Origin: Endobugula sp047636495
GTDB lineage: Bacteria > Pseudomonadota > Gammaproteobacteria > Pseudomonadales > Cellvibrionaceae
Reading direction: 5' to 3'
DNA: 64,000 bases
Assembly: GCA_047636495.1 (NCBI GenBank)
Contig: JBLILH010000012.1
Coordinates: forward strand, 33,872 to 97,871
Part shown: positions 55,068 through 63,643 of the stretch, one piece after another
How the letters are laid out: each line of letters opens with the position of its first letter
Numbering within the stretch: position 1 is the stretch's first letter
Notes under the pieces: model-generated
Seen by the model: only the letters and a program-made list of their open reading frames with translations
Told to the model about the DNA's origin: nothing
Database searches by the model: none
Made by a program: the position numbers and the translations under genes

Positions 55068-56518
55068 CGACCAGAAAAAGACCCCAACAGGAGCTCGCGT
55101 GTTACTTCAGCGAGTTGCTTACTGAGTTAGAAGATATTGCTGATGATGCAGAAAATGCCGCAGTGCAGCACTCAGTTGCGCAACCTTTGTTGCAGCAGGC
55201 AGTGCAGCAGCGGGTAAAAAAAGTGGCGAGCGACGCTACTGATAACAATAAGTCGGCGTCAACACCTAACGACGTTAGTGATAGCAAACGTGTGTTTGCA
55301 GATGTCTCCCCATCGGCATCTTCTGCTACGACAGATCAGCAAAGACGGTCTAATCATGTCGCGTCTACCAACGAAGTGAGGCATGCACCACCACATACCA
55401 CCAGTGACAAAATAGCTTATACCGTTGAGCAGGTCCCGAATCCTCGTAGTAGAGAAAATATACAAGACAAAATAGAGTCACAAAACCAAGAGAGCACACT
55501 CGCTCAAGCTTTGTCGGATAGAGCGTCTACTATGGTCGCTAACAAACTACTGAATACAGTCCCCGACACATTACCCGAAAACGCACATAACAGCGCACAT
55601 AACAGCGCACATAACAGCGCACACAAAATAGTTCAACAAAAAGTACCGGAGACAAGCCCTCAAGTTTTTTTACCACCTAAAAAAGACAGTAATGTAGATG
55701 CTGATTTCGACTTAAGACAACGAGAAAAAGAGCGGTTAGAACGCTTACTTAACAGTTTTTCCCCGGTAGCAGACTTACCTGCAGTCGAGTTACCTAAAGT
55801 AGTAGCTCGCGAAGAGATTGAGTCCAAGAAAAAAAAATCCCCGATAGACACGATGGTGGTGAAAGTAAACAACCCGTCAACGCTTTCTCACTCAGTAGAT
55901 ACCCGCCTTCTAGATGCCCACCCCCTAAAAGCGATAACTAGACCCATAGCGTCGTCGATACCGTTAGTTGAAATGAAAGAAGCAAGCCATGTTGCTAGTA
56001 GTATTGACACCAATACCGATCAACAATGGCAACCGCTAGATCATCAATGGCTGCCCAATGGTCGACCTGCTTGGGCCGAAAATCCCTTTGATGTGTTGCT
56101 AGTGGATATTCAAGGTGTACAACTTGCCATGCCACTGGCTGCTTTAGATGGTATCTATCCTCTAGAAGAAGAGCTAACGCCGTTATTTGGTCAGTCGACA
56201 TGGTTTATGGGCTTACAAAAGATGATGGCCGGCAATATTAATGTTGTTAACACCGCACAATTTATTATGCCAGAGCGTTATAAAGAAACGGATGAAATGA
56301 CGTCTATGTATACAGTGGCCATTAATGGCTCGGGTTGGGCACTCGCAGTTGATGGTATACGTCAACCGATAAAGGTGAACCCCGATGATATTCGCTGGAG
56401 GGCAAGGCGTGCCGAGCGACCATGGATGGCGGGAACGATAATAAATCATGTCTGTGCATTAATCGATATTCCTTCGCTAGCGAAGATGCTTAAGCAGTAC
56501 GATAGAAATCAGCCCTAA
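55064..56518 (+). CDS. parP: ParP-like CheW-domain protein
   Basis: 484 residues. About 310 residues of low-complexity, probably disordered sequence (with the tandem A-H-N-S repeat) precede a C-terminal CheW-like domain of about 150 residues (F-D-V-L-L-V-D-I-Q-G-V-Q-L-A-M-P; W-F-M-G-L-Q; I-M-P-E-R-Y). Position parC-parP-cheW matches Vibrio, where ParP links ParC to CheA and the receptor array. Domain is clear; the ParP role is by synteny. Confidence 0.82.
   Translation: MTTRKRPQQELACYFSELLTELEDIADDAENAAVQHSVAQPLLQQAVQQRVKKVASDATDNNKSASTPNDVSDSKRVFADVSPSASSATTDQQRRSNHVASTNEVRHAPPHTTSDKIAYTVEQVPNPRSRENIQDKIESQNQESTLAQALSDRASTMVANKLLNTVPDTLPENAHNSAHNSAHNSAHKIVQQKVPETSPQVFLPPKKDSNVDADFDLRQREKERLERLLNSFSPVADLPAVELPKVVAREEIESKKKKSPIDTMVVKVNNPSTLSHSVDTRLLDAHPLKAITRPIASSIPLVEMKEASHVASSIDTNTDQQWQPLDHQWLPNGRPAWAENPFDVLLVDIQGVQLAMPLAALDGIYPLEEELTPLFGQSTWFMGLQKMMAGNINVVNTAQFIMPERYKETDEMTSMYTVAINGSGWALAVDGIRQPIKVNPDDIRWRARRAERPWMAGTIINHVCALIDIPSLAKMLKQYDRNQP
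55583..55624 (+). repeat. Tandem 12-base repeat in parP
   Basis: GCACATAACAGC occurs three times in tandem with a partial fourth copy, encoding A-H-N-S repeats in the disordered region. Confidence 0.85.
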
Positions 56519-56669
56519 GCTAGAGAAAACTCAGCGTAAGCTAGGGGAAGGTTTAAAAATTATTGATAGTATCCTAAGAATAAACTAGAATTTTAGCTAA
56601 ATAACTGGCAAGCGCCTCAGAGTTAACTATAGTAAATAAAGACAGTATTTGTTGATAGAGGATAACTAA

Positions 56670-57155
56670 ATGTCGAGCAACACCGCACAAACTAGTACAA
56701 GTGATGATCCCGTTTTACAATGGGTAACGTTTCGTCTTGCAGGTGAGACTTATGGCATTAACGTGATGCAAGTACAAGAAGTCCTAAGACATTCAGATAT
56801 CGCCCCTGTTCCTGGTGCGCCACCTTATGTCTTAGGTATCATTAACTTACGGGGTAATGTCGTTACTGTAATCGATACCCGTCATCGTTTTGGGTTAACC
56901 TCGGGCGAGCTGACTGAGAGCACTCGTATTGTGATTATAGAAGCGGATAGCCATGTTATTGGCATCTTAGTCGATAGTGTCGCTGAAGTGGTTTACTTGC
57001 GCCAATCAGAAATTGAAAATGCGCCAAATGTTGGTAACGACGAAAGTGCTAAATTTATCCAAGGCGTATGCCATAAAAATGAGGAGTTACTTATTCTGAT
57101 TGAGCTAGAAAAATTATTAACTGACTCGGAATGGACTGAAGTTGACGACGTGTAA
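56670..57155 (+). CDS. cheW: Chemotaxis adaptor CheW
   Basis: 161 residues, two interlocked beta-barrels: W-V-T-F-R-L-A-G-E-T-Y-G-I-N-V-M-Q-V-Q-E, G-I-I-N-L-R-G-N-V-V-T-V-I-D, and the C-terminal I-E-L-E-K-L-L. Couples receptors to CheA P5. A good GAGGATAA-type site precedes the ATG. Confidence 0.95.
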   Translation: MSSNTAQTSTSDDPVLQWVTFRLAGETYGINVMQVQEVLRHSDIAPVPGAPPYVLGIINLRGNVVTVIDTRHRFGLTSGELTESTRIVIIEADSHVIGILVDSVAEVVYLRQSEIENAPNVGNDESAKFIQGVCHKNEELLILIELEKLLTDSEWTEVDDV

Positions 57156-57250
57156 TTATTGTACCCAGGGATTGTGGTAGCATAATGATTGCTAGAAGAT
57201 ATACTTTAAATTCAAAGCATATAAATTTCGAAAGGATGTAATATAAAAAT

Positions 57251-57946
57251 ATGACAGAAACAGTTACGACAACAGGTTTTACAGACTCATCATTAAGTGT
57301 ATTACTAGAGACTACATCTCACTGGTTTGAGCTCACAGAGATGCAAGTTTTTTTCGTTGCCATGCTGTTTTTGTTCATCACGTTACTTTTCCTTACTCAT
57401 TTTTCACTCAACCAAAAAAAAAATGGTAGTATTAAAAAAGACCTTAATAAGTTAAAAAAGGATTTACTTATAGCGAACAGCACCACGATTGGAATGGGTC
57501 AAAAAATAATGGATATCGAGAAAAAGCTACTTTATCGAGAGCAGACGAGTCAATTAAGTGGAGTCAATAACGGTATCAATAAAGATGACCGTGATTCACA
57601 AGTCAATTCCTCTCCCAAAGATGTGAATTCAGATGCGAGAGAAAATGGGAGAGTAGGTGAAGAATTTACTGTTTCTAACGAACACTATGTTAATGACTTA
57701 GCCTCTAACCAACATTATAAAAAGCCCGCTAAAGTTACTAACCGTTCAATGGGTAGTAAAATCAACAACTCAGCTAGTTTGTCATTAGTTAACAACAAAT
57801 TCTTACATAACGATGAACTACCTAGCGACGCAGTCTACGAAAAATCTCGTCTACTGCTGTCTCAAGGCGTAGATATTAATGACGTTGTAAAACAAAGTGG
57901 CTTATCTTTTAGCGAAGTCTCTCTTATGCAGAAATTGGCAAAATAA
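57251..57946 (+). CDS. DUF2802 domain protein
   Basis: 231 residues: one N-terminal membrane helix (V-F-F-V-A-M-L-F-L-F-I-T-L-L-F), a Lys-rich coiled coil, a Asn/Ser-rich middle, and the C-terminal DUF2802 helices (Y-E-K-S-R-L-L-L-S-Q-G-V-D-I-N-D-V-V-K; F-S-E-V-S-L-M). Regularly found after cheW in polar-flagellated gammaproteobacteria, function unknown. The C-terminal helix-turn-helix-like fold suggests a binding module. Confidence 0.8.
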   Translation: MTETVTTTGFTDSSLSVLLETTSHWFELTEMQVFFVAMLFLFITLLFLTHFSLNQKKNGSIKKDLNKLKKDLLIANSTTIGMGQKIMDIEKKLLYREQTSQLSGVNNGINKDDRDSQVNSSPKDVNSDARENGRVGEEFTVSNEHYVNDLASNQHYKKPAKVTNRSMGSKINNSASLSLVNNKFLHNDELPSDAVYEKSRLLLSQGVDINDVVKQSGLSFSEVSLMQKLAK

Positions 57947-57975
57947 CAAGGCAAGCGACAGTACTTTATTACCCT

Positions 57976-59412
57976 CTACTCCCTGCCATAGATATCTTCC
58001 AGTCTAACGATGTCATCCTCATCCAAATAAGACCCCGACTGTACTTCGATAATTTCTAACGGGAGTTTGCCTGGGTTAGATAGTTGGTGTAATTCGCCAA
58101 GCGGAATATAGGTTGATTGATTCTCGCTGAGCAGCATGGTCTGTTCGCCACAGCGAACTTTGGCTGTACCTTGGACAACAACCCAATGTTCGGCGCGATG
58201 ATGATGCATTTGTAGTGAGAGTTGTGCACCGGGGTTGACGACGATACGTTTTACTTGAAAGCGTTCACCTGAGTCTATTGAGTCATAATAGCCCCACGGT
58301 CGATAAACTTTTCTGTGTATGCTGCTTTCGCTACGATTTTCTTGTTTCAGTTGACTAACAATGGTTTTGACATCTTGTACGCGGTCTTTACTCGCGACCA
58401 TGATGGCGTCGTCTGTCTCCACGACAACAATATTGTTTAACCCTACGGTAGCAATTAACCTTTGATCTGCCTGCACAAAACAATTGTAGTTGTCCAATGC
58501 GATGATATCGCCGCTACCTTTTTTCAATACATTGCCGTCTGAGTCTTGCTCGGAGACTTCCCATAATGCCGACCATGAGCCTACATCGCTCCACCGTGCA
58601 TCCAACGGGACTACCACGGCATCCTGTGTTTTTTCCATCACCGCATAATCGATAGAGTCGTCAGGGCACGATTCAAAAGTCTCGGCATGAATACGAGTAA
58701 AGTCTAAATCTCGGGTTGCTTTAGCGATTGATTGTTCGCAACTGGCAATCATCTGAGGATTAAATTTTTCGAGTTCTTCTAAATAGCGTGATGCTTTAAA
58801 TAGGAACATACCGCTGTTCCAAAGATAATCACCAGACGTGAGGTATGACTCAGCCGTTGTTTGATCAGGTTTTTCAACAAATTGATCTACGTGGTAGGCA
58901 TCACGCCCGCTAATTTTTGCCCCACTTTTTACGTAGCCATAGCCCGTTTCTGCAACAGTAGGTACAATGCCAAACGTCACTAATTTACCCGACTGTGCTT
59001 GCTTGACGGCTTCGGTGACAGCCGTTTCAAACGCGGCTATATCTTTAATCACATGATCGGCGGGTAGGACTAACATCAGTGTGTCAGGTTGCGATTTAGC
59101 AACTAATGATAATGCGGCCAAGGCAATAGCTGGTGCGGTATTGCGCCCAAAAGGCTCAAGTAAAATGTCGTTGGCACGAATGTTAATGGCTCTTAATTGT
59201 TCCGCAACCATAAATCGGTGATCTTCATTGCAAATGATGATGGGAGCTTGGATGGCATACTCGTCGCCAGTAAAACCTTCTAGGCGTTGTAGGGTTTCCT
59301 GAAGCATCGTCAATGCTGATACTAGAGGAAGAAACTGTTTAGGGTATAACGAGCGCGAATAAGGCCATAAGCGTGTGCCTGAGCCGCCGGATAAAATCAC
59401 AGGTAAAATCAT
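57976..59412 (-). CDS. manC: Mannose-1-phosphate guanylyltransferase / mannose-6-phosphate isomerase
   Basis: 478 residues, bifunctional. N-terminal nucleotidyltransferase with G-G-S-G-T-R-L-W-P and F-V-E-K-P-D makes GDP-mannose. C-terminal cupin with Q-M-H-H-H-R-A-E-H-W is the type II phosphomannose isomerase. Supplies GDP-mannose for polysaccharides (AlgA/ManC type). Convergent with the flagellar genes; no exopolysaccharide genes follow in view, so its pathway is not shown. Confidence 0.94.
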   Translation of the reverse strand: MILPVILSGGSGTRLWPYSRSLYPKQFLPLVSALTMLQETLQRLEGFTGDEYAIQAPIIICNEDHRFMVAEQLRAINIRANDILLEPFGRNTAPAIALAALSLVAKSQPDTLMLVLPADHVIKDIAAFETAVTEAVKQAQSGKLVTFGIVPTVAETGYGYVKSGAKISGRDAYHVDQFVEKPDQTTAESYLTSGDYLWNSGMFLFKASRYLEELEKFNPQMIASCEQSIAKATRDLDFTRIHAETFESCPDDSIDYAVMEKTQDAVVVPLDARWSDVGSWSALWEVSEQDSDGNVLKKGSGDIIALDNYNCFVQADQRLIATVGLNNIVVVETDDAIMVASKDRVQDVKTIVSQLKQENRSESSIHRKVYRPWGYYDSIDSGERFQVKRIVVNPGAQLSLQMHHHRAEHWVVVQGTAKVRCGEQTMLLSENQSTYIPLGELHQLSNPGKLPLEIIEVQSGSYLDEDDIVRLEDIYGRE

Positions 59413-59520
59413 AAGTAATTACATTTTGAATAAAAGTTATTGCTAAGTTTAGCATATACCGCCTGAGTTTTATTCGAAGCATTGCTATAATCATCCTTGC
59501 ACCAGAGATCAAGGGTCAGG

Positions 59521-59612
59521 ATCAAGGGGTCAGAGTGATTGATCCACAATAGATAAATAAAAAAGGGGATCAAGGGGTCAGAGTGATTGATCCACAATAG
59601 ATAAATAAAAAA
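59521..59612. repeat. Tandem 48-base repeat with REP-like hairpins
   Basis: Two copies (59521-59568 and 59569-59612, second lacking the last four bases) are identical over 44 bases. Each, with two preceding G, can fold GGATCAA (59519, 59567) to TTGATCC (to 59545, 59593). Confidence 0.9.
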
Positions 59613-59637
59613 GAATAAAAAACACAAGGAGGTGTGT

Positions 59638-60381
59638 ATGGCAAGGTTGCCACGGTTGTATGTTGAGGGCTGTTCGCATCATGTGATTCAGCGTGGGAAT
59701 AATCGGCACGTGTGTTTTTTTGCTGAAGCGGATTATGCGATTTACTTGGATAAGTTACGTGAGTCGAGTGAGAAATATAAAGTCTCGATTCATGCGTTTG
59801 TATTAATGACGAATCATGTGCATTTATTACTAACACCTAAAGATGAGATGGGTGTCGGGCGAATGATGCAGGCATTAGGACGATTTTATGTCCGTTATGT
59901 CAATACGATTTATCAGCGAAGCGGCACATTATGGGAAGGACGTTATAAGTCAACACTGGTTGATAGTGATGCATACTATTTAACGGTGAGTCGCTATATA
60001 GAATTAAACCCTGTTAGGGCTGGCATGGTTGATTATCCTATAGATTACCCTTGGTCGAGTTATCAAGCGAATGGTGCGGGCAAAGACATTCGTTTATTAA
60101 CACCGCATCGTTTGTATACGTTACTAGGAAAAGACAGTGCAGAAAGGCAGAAAAATTATCGAGGGTTATTCGATGGTGTGATTGCTGAGAAAACAATAGC
60201 AGAAATTCGTGAAGCAACCAATAAATCTTGGGTGTTAGGGCGTGATAGATTTAAACAAGAAATAGAGCATGCCGCCAATAGACGATTAGAATCGTTGGGT
60301 AGAGGTGGCGACAGAAAATCAACGGCTTACCATAAGAGGTTAGCGTTATTAAAGGAAAAATCAAGGACTCTGACCCCTTGA
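59638..60381 (+). CDS. REP-associated tyrosine transposase (TnpA_REP/RAYT)
   Basis: 247 residues from ATG 59638 with AAGGAGGTG just upstream. HUH-type nuclease: H-H-V-I-Q-R-G-N-N-R entry, metal-binding H-V-H in M-T-N-H-V-H-L-L-L, and catalytic Tyr in the helix Y-L-T-V-S-R-Y-I-E-L-N-P-V-R-A-G. Cuts and moves REP-type hairpins as single strands. Appears complete, with flanking ends as described, so the element may be active. Confidence 0.9.
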   Translation: MARLPRLYVEGCSHHVIQRGNNRHVCFFAEADYAIYLDKLRESSEKYKVSIHAFVLMTNHVHLLLTPKDEMGVGRMMQALGRFYVRYVNTIYQRSGTLWEGRYKSTLVDSDAYYLTVSRYIELNPVRAGMVDYPIDYPWSSYQANGAGKDIRLLTPHRLYTLLGKDSAERQKNYRGLFDGVIAEKTIAEIREATNKSWVLGRDRFKQEIEHAANRRLESLGRGGDRKSTAYHKRLALLKEKSRTLTP

Positions 60382-60532
60382 TCCCTTGATCTCCTGTTAT
60401 TATTGAAAATAACGTCTTCTTTCGACCCAAAGCGGACATAACAACTTCTTGTTGTTATGATAATATATTAGTAATGCTAAATTCTATCACCCACCAAACC
60501 TCTTTACAGCCTCGTATTAATGGAAGTAGTTT

Positions 60533-61444
60533 ATGTGCAGAGTGAGACAACTATTCCTAATCACTTCTGCCATCTTTCTCTTGGGACTGAACAGTAGTTC
60601 AGCGTTTAGTGCCACCCAAAATCAAATTAAATGTCTGAACGTACTTGCTATTACTTGCTCCGTTATTTATTCAACCATCACTTCAAGCTACGAGCCACTC
60701 ATAGTAACAAGCTCTGCTGTAGGGGGAGGGCTTGGATTAAATTATCTTTATAGACGATTTTACCAAGCACAATCAGCTGCTCTAGTAGCTAGTGGCGTCG
60801 TTTCATATGGAAGCCTAGAGGAAATTGATAGGGTTCGCGCCAACCTTAACGCTGCTGTACAAGAGGCTCTTATTCGGTTCCCTGATCTCGAAGCCAATAC
60901 AGGTGCGTTAAACCAAGAACTAATCCCTACGATTGTCGATCTTAGGCGAGGTTATGATACGCATCTTAGGCATATTATTAATGGAGTAAAGACGCCTCCT
61001 CAGGCACAGTTTTCTGGAAACGTTCCAAACTTTTTGTATCATGGCATTGAAGAGCTAGGGGCAGACATGAATGATATTTTCTCTCGAGGCTTAAGATCCC
61101 CTAGAATGATAAATGGCTTAGGTGAGGTCGCAATAAATAGTTTTACGGCCAATTACGTTAGTAACCATCAAAGATTTGTTGATGATTGTCAGTATTGTGG
61201 CCTTGTTGCGACTTCGAAAGATATCGGAGTCGCATTATCTTTCAAGCATCTAGTTTATATACTTCGCCCTACTTCAGAAGCAATTGATATAAATAGTTTA
61301 TTGGGATCTGGCAATTCTTGGCGACCAGGTGAGAATGAAGTGGCTATCCCCAACATGGTTCCAACTGAGAACATATATGGAATGTATCACGCCTCTGATG
61401 AATTTAGTGGATTATTATACCTAAACCCAAGTTTTCAACCCTGA
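60533..61444 (+). CDS. Predicted secreted protein with cholera/LT enterotoxin A-like ADP-ribosyltransferase domain
   Basis: 303 residues. Residues 1-27 are a signal peptide (hydrophobic L-F-L-I-T-S-A-I-F-L-L-G-L, cleavage after A-F-S-A). Residues 28-160 are unrecognised, with a hydrophobic Gly-rich segment at 56-70. Residues 167-285 align by eye with the cholera/heat-labile toxin A chain: F-L-Y-H (toxins L-Y-R), F-S-R-G-L, G-L-V-A-T-S (toxins G-Y-V-S-T-S), V-Y-I-L ... D-I-N-S-L-L-G, E267-N-E269-V (toxins E-Q-E-V) and V-P-T-E-N-I-Y-G-M-Y (toxins I-P-x-x-x-I-Y-G-W-Y). E269 would be the catalytic Glu. His170 replaces the usual NAD-binding Arg, so activity is uncertain. No B-subunit gene adjoins. 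Cysteines 219 and 222 may pair. Confidence 0.6.
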   Translation: MCRVRQLFLITSAIFLLGLNSSSAFSATQNQIKCLNVLAITCSVIYSTITSSYEPLIVTSSAVGGGLGLNYLYRRFYQAQSAALVASGVVSYGSLEEIDRVRANLNAAVQEALIRFPDLEANTGALNQELIPTIVDLRRGYDTHLRHIINGVKTPPQAQFSGNVPNFLYHGIEELGADMNDIFSRGLRSPRMINGLGEVAINSFTANYVSNHQRFVDDCQYCGLVATSKDIGVALSFKHLVYILRPTSEAIDINSLLGSGNSWRPGENEVAIPNMVPTENIYGMYHASDEFSGLLYLNPSFQP

Positions 61445-61621
61445 AGGGCTGGAAGCTTATTCTTATTACGGAGAAGTTTGACTGCTGGAAATTAGTTGCT
61501 CAGTTTATGCAAAAAAATTAAACACACCAATTCTCAAAGTATTTATTTTTTCTAAACAATTTTCTAATGTCAGCTTTTGGCCGAAAGCGGACATTTTCAT
61601 ACAGTTGGACTGTAAAGCCAC

Positions 61622-61650
61622 AGTGTCGAATATTGCCAATATTCGACACT
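61622..61650. promoter_or_regulatory. Perfect palindrome upstream of the parDE pair, likely operator
   Basis: AGTGTCGAATATTG, one central C, then its exact inverse CAATATTCGACACT, ending 40 bases before parD. An AGTGTC half-site recurs near 61671 and a TATATT box lies between, so autoregulation by the antitoxin is likely. It could also terminate the preceding gene, but no U tract follows. Confidence 0.65.
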
Positions 61651-61690
61651 ACTGCTATATTAATAAATACAGTGTCTTGGGAGATTAATT

Positions 61691-61918
61691 ATGGCAAGCA
61701 GTATGAATCTATCACTGACTAACGAATTGCGTGACTTTGTGAATACTCGTGCAGGTAACACTGGCTTATATGCGACTCCTAGTGAGTATTTACGGGACTT
61801 AATACGCCGTGATATGCAATCACAGGATGTCGTTGTTCATGTCATGGATGGGTTGAACGACCTTAAACACGGCCGTTTCTCTGATAAGTCCATTCTTGAT
61901 ATTGCTGAAGAAGATTAA
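61691..61918 (+). CDS. parD: ParD-family antitoxin
   Basis: 75 residues: ribbon-helix-helix N-terminus (M-N-L-S-L-T-N-E-L-R-D-F-V), P-S-E-Y-L-R-D-L-I-R-R-D as in ParD/CopG families, and a flexible C-terminus that neutralises the toxin. GGGAG precedes the ATG. Five bases separate it from the toxin gene. The palindrome upstream fits its own operator. Confidence 0.88.
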   Translation: MASSMNLSLTNELRDFVNTRAGNTGLYATPSEYLRDLIRRDMQSQDVVVHVMDGLNDLKHGRFSDKSILDIAEED

Positions 61919-61923
61919 CGACT

Positions 61924-62298
61924 GTGCTGGGCGACAATAAGCACTACGTTTTAACGGCTACTGCAGAACGAGATTTTCGACAGGCAAGGCAATGGTCATT
62001 GTCCCGCTGGGGAGCGGAACTAACAAAAAAGTATTTTGTTAGTCTGCATGAAAGTGCTGAATACATCGCACAAAACCATCACTCTCTTGAGGATAAAGAG
62101 TATTTGACCGGTACGACCGGTTTGGGTATTCATGCCGTCAAAGAGCATTACTTAGTTTATGTGCCTATAAGGGAAGGGTATATCGGTATTGTTGCTTTGA
62201 TTCGTCAAACCCGTGATGTTCCAGCGATTCTTAAAGCGAATAATTATCTTATTCGTCGAGAAATCAGTGATATTTGCAATCAGTTTTCAAACAAGTAA
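61924..62298 (+). CDS. parE: ParE-family toxin
   Basis: 124 residues from GTG 61924. RelE/ParE fold: L-T-A-T-A-E-R-D-F-R-Q-A-R-Q-W-S at the N-terminus, central helix F-V-S-L-H-E-S-A-E-Y-I-A, and C-terminal strands G-I-V-A-L-I-R-Q-T-R-D. About 25 residues longer than typical ParE at the C-terminus. ParE toxins poison DNA gyrase; function by family. Confidence 0.85.
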   Translation: MLGDNKHYVLTATAERDFRQARQWSLSRWGAELTKKYFVSLHESAEYIAQNHHSLEDKEYLTGTTGLGIHAVKEHYLVYVPIREGYIGIVALIRQTRDVPAILKANNYLIRREISDICNQFSNK

Positions 62299-62322
62299 AA
62301 AACTAAGATAGCGCCTAATCAC

Positions 62323-62499
62323 ATGTTAATAAAAGAAGAACAAGAAACGAGGCTCGATATACTGAAACAAACGCTTAAATCGGGTGAATTAGAACTCGAC
62401 CAAGGTGAAGGGGTTGATGGTGAGACTTTTATGGATGAAATGATTAATTTATGCACCAATACATTCTATGGAAATTATTTATTTTTCATGCTAAGTTAA
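62323..62499 (+). pseudogene. Orphan ParD-like antitoxin fragment
   Basis: 58 residues resembling the C-terminal half of another ParD-type antitoxin (R-L-D-I-L-K-Q-T-L-K-S-G-E-L-E; D-G-E-T-F-M-D-E-M-I), followed by unrelated residues. The ribbon-helix-helix part is missing and there is no toxin after it. Possibly the relic of a second pair lost when the traG junction formed. Confidence 0.5.
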
Positions 62500-62548
62500 C
62501 AGCGTAAGTAACAAAATTTTACATCAGAAATTATTACGGAGGTGCATA

Positions 62549-62644
62549 ATGATGAACAACCAAAGCGAGCAAGTCGATTTTTCTAATGTTACCTGTAGTG
62601 ATTTTGGTAAGCTTTCGTCTGCACAAAAGAAACCGTCCTCCTGA
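62549..62644 (+). pseudogene. HdeA-like N-terminal fragment cut at a junction
   Basis: Excellent GGAGG six bases before ATG 62549, then about 28 residues ending at the HdeA-type pattern V-T-C-S-D-F-G-K-L-S-S-A-Q-K. The frame then runs into sequence antisense to the traG fragment and stops. HdeA/HdeB are small periplasmic acid chaperones. Only the start survives; family match is short and tentative. Confidence 0.4.
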
Positions 62645-62645
62645 T

Positions 62646-63640
62646 CCAATCTTTTGTACTGTAGCCCCACCTTGGTCACCCGCATTTGCTGATCCCTTAC
62701 CCATTCTTCCAGTCATTTCTCCTATTGAACCCACCGCTCCTTTCGTCACTAAACCCATAAATGATGTGAATAAAAGTGGCAAAAAGATATACATGAAGCG
62801 TGTAATCCAATTGATGATACCTAATTCTTGCGAATGATTACTGGGGTTGCCTATGCTTCTTAGCGAAAGCATTGTGCCCCCGTCAGCCCCTGCGCTTTCT
62901 AAAGCCCCTAATAAAAAATTATCTAGCCAGTAAGCTAGTGCGAATAAAAACGTCCAAAAAATAATAGAAAATAACGTGACAGTCAGTGTTACCAGTGTTT
63001 CGATGCTGTATAAACTCAGCAGCTGTAGTATGGGTAGAATACAAATAAATAACATGATGACCAATGATTGAACTATTGGCGCTGCTTGTCGATAAATATG
63101 CGCTTCCGTAGTGGAGCCGAGTGTTTTGAGGCCTATCCCTATAGTGCTAAATACCTGCGAGAAACGATCTCCCGCGCTATAACCCGCACCTTGGTTTTCT
63201 CTGGTAAATGAATTTGAGGTTTGTTGGCCAGATAGTCGTGTTTCGGCGTTTAGTGCAGAGCGTAAAAGAGCATCTTCCATCTCGGTATTATCACCATTAA
63301 ACCACGCTTTAATTGCATCAATATAGCTTGATGCGTTAGATCGGTCATTAAAGTAAATATTGATATCTGTCAGTAAACGACCCCTTAAACCAAATTCAGT
63401 ATTTTGCCACCAGTGGTGACAATAGGGCTGCCCTCTATTTTCCGCAATGGCGCCCTCATTATCTCCATTGGGCATTTTTGCGTCAGGCCCATAATTAAAA
63501 GGGAAACTGGATAAGTTTTCTTGGGCATAAGATTTATCGTAATAACCTGGTGTAGTGAGAAAGAATTTCGACCCTGCCCATGCAATATCATCATCAATAT
63601 TGGCTAGTGTCGATGTAGGTTGATCTCTAAAAAACTGATT
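62646..63640 (-). pseudogene. Conjugative-element TraG-type protein fragment, cut at both ends
   Basis: The minus-strand frame runs 63691-62534, but only about 63640-62646 reads as a TraG-like mating-pore protein of integrative conjugative elements: N-Q-F-F-R-D-Q-P-T-S-T, D-D-D-I-A-W-A-G-S-K-F-F-L-T-T-P-G-Y-Y, then several membrane helices (I-V-Q-S-L-V-I-M-L-F-I-C-I-L; F-L-F-A-L-A-Y-W-L-D). Its first 17 residues come from the IS21 end, and its last about 35 are antisense to the HdeA-like fragment. A remnant of a lost ICE. Confidence 0.8.
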
Positions 63641-63643
63641 TGC

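Larger units (their letters stand above)
59505..60393 (+). mobile_element. RAYT (REP-associated tyrosine transposase) element with matching inverted ends
   Basis: The left end (59505-59536) and the reverse complement of the right end (60367-60393) share GAGATCAAGGG and ATCAAGGGGTCAGAGT; the left copy only has five extra bases (TCAGG) between. Inside the left end a 48-base unit is tandemly duplicated and contains a GGATCAA/TTGATCC hairpin twice. The transposase gene fills the rest and its stop codon lies in the right end. This is the layout of an intact RAYT unit with REP-like ends. Confidence 0.8.

Noticed and set aside
59521..59612. CRISPR-like direct repeats
   Set aside because: Only two tandem copies without spacers; they belong to the RAYT element end.
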